Assembly: GCA_022410635.1 (NCBI GenBank)
Contig: JAJVDF010000046.1
Location: forward strand, 1,983,185-2,047,184
Direction of reading: 5' to 3'
Source of the DNA: Tretioscincus oriximinensis
Taxonomy: Eukaryota > Chordata > Lepidosauria > Squamata > Gymnophthalmidae
Length of the DNA stretch: 64,000 nt
The translations under genes were made by a program, and so were the position numbers. Below are positions 56,731 to 64,000 of this stretch, one piece after another (within the stretch, counting starts at the first letter, position 1; every line of letters begins with the position of its first letter). Under the pieces are notes generated by a model that made no database searches, had not been told where the DNA came from, and saw only the letters and a list, made by a program, of their open reading frames with translations.

Positions 56731-56918
56731 GGATACCCATGTCTAGGACCATATTTAGGCATATGCCTAAATTTATAATGAATTTTATAATGATAAAAGC
56801 AATAAAACACATGAATCCCTTTCTACTACTGGCTCTGTTTTGCTGTCTCAAAATTATGCCACCCTGTGAAGCTGTACATATTGCACATGCCTAAATATGG
56901 TCCTAGACATGGGAATCC
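56731..56918. mobile_element. Fold-back repeat with 32-base arms (candidate MITE)
   Basis: ggatacccatgtctaggacc... (56731-56762) and its reverse complement (56887-56918) differ at one base and enclose 124 AT-rich bases. The arm interior itself contains the palindrome aggcatatgcct. No convincing TSD was identified, so the family is unknown. Confidence 0.6.
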
Positions 56919-57535
56919 ATGGTGGGGTACCAGATTCCTTTGCCCCAGGGCATAATTAACTGCCTGTAAAATTCTTCCATTGTACTGAGGCCCATTATGC
57001 AGATACCTAATAATCTGCCTTAGATTTATTCCACATTATGTGTACAGTACTAGTAGTAATCACTGGATCAGATCTGTATCCTCTACTTTAGGATTATGGT
57101 AGACTATAGTATTGCATCCATGCTAGTGCTTTCTATTCTGGATTAAACTTTGGTAAATCTGGGCACAGCTGCAAGAGGCATGTGTTGAATCTGCATTGTA
57201 GCCTAAACTATACTGTAGATGTGCACAGCTAAACTGGATCAAGCAGATTTGAATTTATTTATATAGATTTAGCATGGTAAGTGCAGAAAAAGCCCCCAAA
57301 AGCCCAATTTTCCATTTAAATAAACAAAACCAGAGCACCTCAGAGGCACCTCATAGAGACAATAGGTGGCACTTTGTGTTAGCAAGCTTTGTCTATTCCT
57401 CCTTGTCTTTAGGTGTGTAGGTATCTTGAAGATGCTGCAGAGATGCCTTTAATGCTATACCTGAACATTCCCCCAGTATATCACTGCAAATCACTAGTGA
57501 ACACAAGACAGTAGAAATTTTAATGTCATTTTCTT
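56919..57535. other. Unassigned sequence
   Basis: No supported feature. Confidence 0.4.
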
Positions 57536-57990
57536 TTCTTTTCTTTTTCTTTTATTAATTATATTTATTTACAAACATACCAAAATACATATATGCACAT
57601 AAGGTCCCCTTAGCCCCCCCTCCCTCCCCTCATTCCCTCCCACCAGGGTATATTTTCCCTTCTGATTAAATTATATATCTTTGATTAAGGAACATTAGTA
57701 CCATATAAGTCAATTCAAGATTCTGTATGTTGGTCATTGCGTAGGCTATGAGCCTTTGCCATTTCAGAGTCCAGGAAATCCTGGTTATTATTCCCATCAT
57801 ACATAATCTTGTTTTCTCTTATAACATCATACCGCTATGTAGCCAGTCCAATTTTGTTCTGTCCATTTTGGCTTGTCCTTCCAACCATGAGCTATTGCAA
57901 TGCGGACAGCACAAATCCCATATTTCACAATACACTCATCTTCAAATGCCATATTCAAAATCAACATTCTGTTTAGATGTCATTTTCTGA
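57536..57990 (-). mobile_element. L1-like LINE 3' end, antisense
   Basis: On the minus strand: ORF2 C-terminal-like residues (AIAHGWKDKPKWTEQNWTGY, from about 57900 downwards), then a 3' UTR with a G-rich run (plus strand agccccccctccctcccc, about 57611-57628), then an A-rich tail at 57536-57580. Same layout as 2060-2465. Confidence 0.65.
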
Positions 57991-58562
57991 ACTTCCAAAT
58001 TCATATCAAAGCTGATTGCTCCTTTGAACAGTGTATATTATAGGATTATTTTGTACATATAATGTCTCTGTTTATGCTGAGTGTAATTGAAACGAAAAAT
58101 ATCCGCACACACATATATACACACTTCTTTATTACATCTTATAAAACATATTTTAGTGCGATTAATGAACTGAAAAGGAAAATATATATAAAATTAGGCA
58201 GAATTCAGATAATTCTAGAACCTACAATGTGAAAGTTTATCATCTAATTTCAGCAATAAATGTAATGCAGAAAATTTATTCACTCTGGAAAGGAACACAT
58301 TAATTCTGACTGTTGCATCATAACCAGGAAATTAAAAGATTGCTTGTAAAGATATCCTTGTACTTGTCCCTATTTTTTATGAAAAGGAAGTGATCCATGA
58401 ATGATGAAGGGGAAACCCAATATGAGTCTTATCACAGCCATAGCTTTTTGTATAAACCAATTGTGGCTAAGGAAAGGGTTCAGGCATATGATAATTTTAA
58501 TTCCTTTTGAAAAAGCAATAGGAATGAATTAAACTGAATTTTTAAACACACGTGTTTTCTAT
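57991..58562. other. Unassigned sequence
   Basis: No supported feature. Confidence 0.4.
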
Positions 58563-59345
58563 TGAATCACAGAATCTTAGAGTTGGAAGGGACCTCCAGG
58601 GTCATCGGGTCCAACCCTCTGCTCAATGCAGGATTTATTAAACCATCCTAGATGATTGTCCAGTCTCCGTTTGAAGACTTCCAGAAAAAGTGAACTCACC
58701 ACCACCTGTGGCACACTGTTCCACTGGTCTATCACCCTGTTAGAATCTAAATCTACTCCCTTGCAGTTTCATGCCATTGTTTCTAGTCCTTTCATGTGCC
58801 AATGAGAACAATGCTGATCTCTCTGCTCTGTGATAGCCCTTCAGATATTTGTAGACAGCTATCAAGTCTCCTCTCAGTCTTCTCTTTTGCAGACTAAATA
58901 GAACATGGTCTCCAGACCACTCCCCCTCATAGGACATGGTTTCCAGACCACTCACCATCCTTGTAACTCTCTTTTGAACTTGCTCTATTGAACACAGTAT
59001 TCCAAGTGTGGTCATACCAACATACTATAGAGAGGAATAATTACTTCATATGATAGAGATTCTATGCTCCTCTTAATATATCCCAAGATTGTATTTGCCT
59101 TTTTTGCAGCTGCTTCATATTGTTGACTCATGTTTAGTCTGTGATCTACCAAAACACCCAGGTCCTTTTCACCTGTACTAGTGCTCAAACATACTCCTCC
59201 CATTCTGTATGTGCTGTTTTCATTTTTCTTGCCCAGATGTAGGATCTTGTATTTCTTTCTGTTAAATACCATTCTGCTAGTTTCAGCCCGTTGTTCAAGC
59301 TTGTCTAGATCGTTTTGAATCCTTTATCTTGTTTAGTATTAGCAA
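58563..59345 (-). mobile_element. CR1-like LINE 3' part, antisense
   Basis: It begins aatcacagaatcttagagtt and ggaagggacctccagggtca, the reverse complement of a CR1-type 3' end. Minus-strand translation gives MVFNRKKYKILHLGKKNENS, KDLGVLVDHRLNMSQQYEAAAKKAN, ILGYIKRSI and SYEVIIPLYSMLV, then VQKRVTRMVSGLE and KRRLRGDLIAVYKYLKGYHRAE. These are the C-terminal third of the reverse-transcriptase ORF with few breaks (one near 59012, a duplicated block near 58900). Same family as 206-1030, and better preserved. Confidence 0.85.
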
Positions 59346-59392
59346 TACCACCTAACTTCTTGTCATCAGCACAATATTCATTGTGCTGATGC

Positions 59393-59452
59393 CATTGTGC
59401 TTTGTGTCATTGCACAGATATTCATTGTGCTTTGTGTCATTGCACAGATATT
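59393..59452. repeat. Two exact 30-base tandem units
   Basis: cattgtgctttgtgtcattg plus ten further bases occurs twice in a row with no mismatch. Confidence 0.9.
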
Positions 59453-59600
59453 CTGTTTCAGTTCAGGGTTTGTTCATGATTAGTATGACTTTACAATCTT
59501 AGGCTCTTTCTGTATTGAGTGTTATTCTAGGTTATATCCCCAAGTAGGGACTGCTGGTACAGATTGCAGCATGCCAAGCCACAGGCTTGATTTACTCTGT

Positions 59601-60556
59601 GTAATTAAAATTGAAAATGACTCTAAAGCTCTCCAGTAGGATTTGTTGACATCGGGTGAGTGGGGAACAAAGTGGCAAATGAACTTTAACATTAGCGAGA
59701 GCAAAGTTATGTACATTGGTACAAATAACCCAAATGATTCCTGACAATTCTGCAAAACCAAATACACGAAGGAAGAAAAAATCCTAAAAATATTGCAAAC
59801 ATATTACCCAATTGAAAAAACTATTCCAAATAAATTGCAGTAATTTAATACAATCTGTCAGATGAAAAGAAAATCCTGAAATAGGTATAATATAATGTTC
59901 TTAAAAAGGGGTCTTTCAAATGGGTCCTCTATGAACAAATGGAGCAGTAAGTGTGACTATTTTCCAAACAGCTGGCCAGATATATTTTGACTATTCTAAA
60001 TTCCCCAGACAAAATGGACGTAAGATTCTTCAAATACTTAGTAAAAAAAAATTAAGAATTGACCCTTATAGGTCTAAAAGTAAAACAGAATCTCCAAAAG
60101 TTCACATTGAAATCAGACAATATAATCTGCAATAGAACAAGAAAGGGATCTTGGGGTTCTGGTGAACAACTCATTGACATGCTGTCTCACTGTGCAGCAG
60201 CAGTAAAAAAATCAGTGTTTAGAGATAATTAGAAAGGGAATAGAAAGCAATATAGCAAGTATCATCTTCACTCTTTATAAATCTTTGGTGGGGCTTCATT
60301 TGAATTATTGAGGAACTGGAAAAGGTGCAAAGAAGGACTAAAATGTCTCCCTTGTTAAATCAGTCTGCAAGGATCTGGCTTCTTTGGCCTTCAGAAATGG
60401 TGCTGAAGAGGTGACCTGATTATAGTGAATTATGCAAGGGTTAGAAAAGGTAGGGAAGAAAATACTCTTTTTCACACTAGCACATCCCCAGACTTAGGGG
60501 GCCTTCTTTGAGCTATGGTCAGAAAAGGCAAGAGACTTTTTTTGTTTCACCCAGAG
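59601..60556 (+). mobile_element. L2-type LINE, decayed reverse-transcriptase part, left of hAT
   Basis: 59601-59745 matches the L2 segment around GEWGTKWQMNFNI and MYIGTNNP. After about 380 unassigned bases, 60128-60545 continues with a KDLGVLVNNS-type block, cactgtgcagcagcagtaaa, taattagaaagggaatagaa, ggaactggaaaaggtgcaaa and tttgtttcacccagag. It is heavily broken. It is split from its 3' end by the hAT element. Confidence 0.75.
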
Positions 60557-61009
60557 CAGAGGTTCTCAAACTTATTTTGTCTACCGCCCACTTCGAGAAT
60601 TAATTATTTTCTAGTGCCCCACAATTTTTTTTACTTTACTACATCTTAAGACTGGCTGGATGGCACGCACGCTTTTATATGAGGCAGCGGGCGGGCCTAG
60701 TACTTTCGAGAATGGACTAGAAACTTCTCGCTTCGCATTGGAGCTTACCGCCATCTATGGTACAGTTTGACAACTATCGGACAGGAAATAGTTACTGTCT
60801 AGTCCCCTAGATGGCGTTACATGAGGAAACGCGTGTTAAGCGTAAAGGAGCGTTAAAGTTTGTGTTAAAAGCAAAAAAAAAAAAATTAATTAGCCATCAC
60901 CTCCCTAAACCGCTTCAACACCCCCCAATCTTCTCTGTGCCCTTCACTGCCCCCCTATAGGCCTCCAGCGCCCACAAGGGGGCATTATCGCCCACTTTGA
61001 GAAAGACTG
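60557..61009. mobile_element. hAT-like non-autonomous transposon (453 bp) inside L2
   Basis: The 8-bp TSD acccagag is perfect (60549-60556 and 61010-61017). The ends cagaggttctcaaacttatt and the reverse complement of gcccactttgagaaagactg are imperfect inverted repeats of hAT type. Subterminal ccgcccacttcgagaat and gcgcccacaagggggc, and an A-run (60871-60883), are visible. No transposase is encoded. Removing it restores the L2 block caccc-agagg-gtcatt. Confidence 0.9.
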
Positions 61010-61017
61010 ACCCAGAG

Positions 61018-61335
61018 GGTCATTGTTCTATGAAATTTACTGCCAGAATAGGTGTTGATGGCTACCACTGTGGATAGCTTCAACAAAGGATTAGACAATT
61101 TCATGAGAAGAAAGTGTGTCACTGGCTATTAGACTGATTGCCTAGGTATTATTTCCAAGTGTGTGAGACAGGCAGGATTTCTCTATATGCCATTTATGCT
61201 TATAATGGGTAACTATTTTGCATTCTACTTCTGCTTGGGAATCCCCAAAAGCAATTGGTGGGACACTATGCGCAATAAAATACTGAACCAGATTCAGCAG
61301 GGGTTATTTCATGTTCTCATTCTTTCAAGGTATAA
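61018..61335 (+). mobile_element. L2-type LINE 3' end, right of hAT
   Basis: ggtcattgttctatgaaatt, ttactgccagaataggtgtt and gattagacaatttcatgaga give the decayed L2 ORF end. The 3' UTR then follows: gacaggcaggatttctctat, caattggtgggacactatg and ccagattcagcaggggttat. Confidence 0.8.
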
Positions 61336-63589
61336 TCCATTTTGAAGCCCAGCACAGAAAAGATCAAAGTAAGGTCTTACAGGAAAATTGAAGAAGGAAA
61401 GGAAACAATGTTTCTTGTCTTAAGTATATTTCTTTATTAACCTTTAGGGAATGGATGTTGAAGACTATTCTGTCCCACTGTTGAAGATTACTCTCCTATT
61501 CCATTGGTACTATAGATGCAGAAAAGTTATGTCCTTACCCCAAGGTGCTGTCTGAACCCTTTTGCCCCACTCATCCTTTGCCATGATTGAGTTAAAACGT
61601 GGATGCTGCATGTGACTAGTTCCTACTCCATGATCATCTAGATTGGGAAAGGACAGAAGATAAGTAGTGGGAGGGAATGGGAAACAGCTCTGTCTTCTCA
61701 TTCTATCAGGTTATTATTATTATGATCCATCTATGCTCATCTCCAGACCAGATATGGATCTACCCTAAATCTTTGCTGTTCTCAAACTCTATGTCCTTTT
61801 GATAGAGTATTACTAAAAACTATGTAATTCACACCTAGCAGAATTTGAAGGCTACATCTATGCAAAATAATGTAATTGCAGTCATCATAATAGTGCAAAT
61901 TAATATGAATATTTAATTATAGGAAATGGTGGGGTTTTGTTAGTAGGATAATTTGGATTGCACTCAGAATTATATGTGATTAGCAGAATATGCTGAGAAC
62001 ATATAGGTGCAGCCCTTGAATGGCCTTTCATTTGAGAATCATAAAGAATTGTGTTCACAAAGGTTATTGCTTGCTGATATTAAACTGGGCTATTAATGCT
62101 TACCTCTTCACTTAAGTTTGCAGATAGATTTGAACTTTGGCCTGGTGCACCATCATTATTGATTATAGTGTTTTAAATATATATTAGATATTTTGCAAAA
62201 ATAGAAAGAACAGCTCTCTACCTGCAAGGCTCACAATCTTTTAAAAACAAAACCCAATAAGTACATTAATAAAGATGACTGTTTCTTCATGGGTAAGAAA
62301 AAAACAGCCTGCTGACCTTATGGTCCCCTCTTTTTAAAATGTTATGTCATGTAGCTGGAAGCCTATTTGAAAGCATCTTCAACATGAAACATTCAGGTAT
62401 TTATCAGACAGTATAAACTTCATAGGAATTGTGAATTCTGTGGAGATCTTGGCTGTGGTTTGTAATAATAGATCCTTTGCATCCTCAGTTGAGGTAGGAT
62501 GAGTTATAAGTATTTGTGTCTTATTTCTATTCCTTATTTGTTGCATGAATTGCAGACAGGAAAACCATTATGCAGTCTTGTATACAGGTTGCTTTAACAG
62601 AAGATAACTTAATTCCAAAATAAGAACCCACGTAGGTGCATTGTGAAAATGCTTTTGTAGTTTGTGGATGGATCAGTTCCAGAATAATGGAGAATATCAT
62701 TCCCTTTTATATGCTTGCAAATTAGCTGTGAAATATATTTGTGATGAACCAGTTTAGTGAGGTTATACATAACAGCACCCTATGAAAAAGCAAAGGGTGG
62801 GTTCAGAAAGCAATTTAAGGAATAATATCTTTCAGAGCTATGTCTGGACCAATCAGTATTTCTAGAATATATGTGTCTCCGAGTATATTTCCAAATGATT
62901 TGATCAGCCTTTCATTATGCTCTTCGGTAAAGAATATACAGTAGTCAGTTTTGTTCAATGACACGGAAAAAATGAGTTCCAATGAAAAAGGGTCCCTTTC
63001 TCTTTTTATTACTTGGAGTTCTATAGTAATAATATTTATAAGCCCAAGTGTAATTAGCAGAACTCTATGGCCACAGTGCTAAAGGCTTCAGCCTTTCAGT
63101 ATAAGTTTGCTTCCTTCACTTGAAAGCACTACACAGAAGCTACTTTCTATATTCTATCCATAAGCAAAAAAAGTCTTCAGTATTCAATTTCTTAAAGTAT
63201 AGCCTGCAAAATGTTACTCTCAAAATGTATTTTTTTTTNGGGGGGGGAAGGATCTTTGAAAATGCTTTGTCACAGAAATATAACATTTTTAGACTTGTAA
63301 TTTTACCTTATTTTTTGATATCTACCAAATAAGCTACATACGAAACAATGGTTCATGAAGGCCAGATTAGACTTCTGATACAAGGTTCACATAAGGTAGT
63401 CACATTTATTGGATTTTCTGAGAAACCCAGGAGTCAAAAGAAAGCTCCTGATTTCCGGAGAGTTTCTGGTTTCTACCCAGGATCCACCTCTGCCCCCTAT
63501 GCTGTGCAGGTTATGAGAACTTTCTACTTCTGTCTGGCTTCTTCTCTCACTATCATGTAGCATGTGATGCAAAGATTAATTATAATAAA
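61336..63589. other. Unassigned AT-rich sequence
   Basis: About 2.25 kb with no recognised gene or repeat. A T-run/G-run junction with one N lies at 63229-63248. Confidence 0.4.
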
Positions 63590-63850
63590 CTGACTGAGTT
63601 CAGATTTAAATTTATTGCAATTTGGTACAGAACTCCAGCCCAATTAACTAATTTAAATAATAACATAAATCCTTCATGTTGGCATCGTAATCAAATGAGG
63701 AGTGATTATCTGCACCTATGGTGGCAAAGTCCAAATGTTAAACAATTTGGGGTCATAATTCAGAAAATCATTGATGTAATTATGGGCTGCACAATACTTT
63801 GGATTTTTGATAGATGGTTTTATATGGATATAAATTTCTTTGTACTATAT
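63590..63850 (+). mobile_element. L1-like ORF2 C-terminal fragment
   Basis: One frame stays open from about 63593 to 63898 and reads TEFRFKFIAIWYRTPAQL, NINPSCWHRNQ, SDYLHLWWQSPNVKQFG and IIQKIIDVI. This is the Cys-containing C-terminal region of L1 ORF2 (WYRTP, then CW, then LH-WW-CP). One cysteine position is Ser here. After about 63800 the similarity fades; the element may continue past the window edge. Confidence 0.75.
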
Positions 63851-64000
63851 GAGGACAACATATACCTCTATTGTAATTTAACTTCTAGGCACATTTAACT
63901 AGAATCTTTGGTTGAAATAATTCTACAAAGTGGACTTTACAAACATGTTTTAATGATGTGGCTGAAATTATGAAATTTGAATTCATAAATGAAAAATGGA

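Overview
The window is AT-rich vertebrate nuclear DNA with no convincing host protein-coding gene. The mix of repeats suggests a squamate reptile, probably a lizard. It holds several L2-type LINE copies and many L2 3' tails, CR1-like and L1-like LINEs, RTE/BovB-like fragments, tRNA-headed SINEs, Penelope-like elements (PLEs) with a GIY-YIG nuclease, Tc1 and hAT DNA transposons, and a betaretrovirus-like endogenous retrovirus. The species cannot be named from this sequence. The stretch reads as intergenic or deep intronic; the few long open frames belong to transposable elements or low-complexity DNA.

Layout. 0-4.6 kb: a split CR1-like copy, an antisense L1-like copy carrying an 82-bp Tc1-type hairpin, and a PLE-derived fold-back insertion with a 15-bp target-site duplication (TSD). 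7.7-13.3 kb: broken PLE and L2 fragments and an LTR-like element. 14.35-17.63 kb: an internally deleted class II (betaretrovirus-like) ERV with a 6-bp TSD, followed at 18.67-19.05 kb by an unrelated candidate solo LTR. 21-31 kb: antisense L2, purine and pyrimidine tracts, a (GAT)n array and a complete-ended but frameshifted Tc1 element with terminal inverted repeats of about 285 bp. 32-36.2 kb: a SINE, a short hAT-like element and a 5'-truncated PLE with GIY-YIG nuclease and an 11-bp TSD.

38.2-41.7 kb is the most complex locus. An L2 LINE is interrupted by GC-rich fold-back repeats; one fold-back copy holds an LTR-like insertion, and a piece of the LINE's own reverse transcriptase is inverted between them. 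42-64 kb: more L2 tails (some head-to-head), two RTE/BovB-like fragments, two unexplained inverted repeats, a second SINE, an antisense L1 3' end, an antisense CR1-like copy, an L2 split by a 453-bp hAT element with an 8-bp TSD, and an L1 ORF2 fragment near the right edge.

All elements look like decayed passengers: every reading frame examined has stops, frameshifts or truncations. The best second-look items are the nested fold-back locus, the PLE fold-back with a hammerhead-ribozyme-like core, the ERV leader with tandemly repeated splice-donor-like sites, and the repeated head-to-head arrangement of L2 tails. Family assignments rest on reading protein and terminal motifs by eye; no database search was run.
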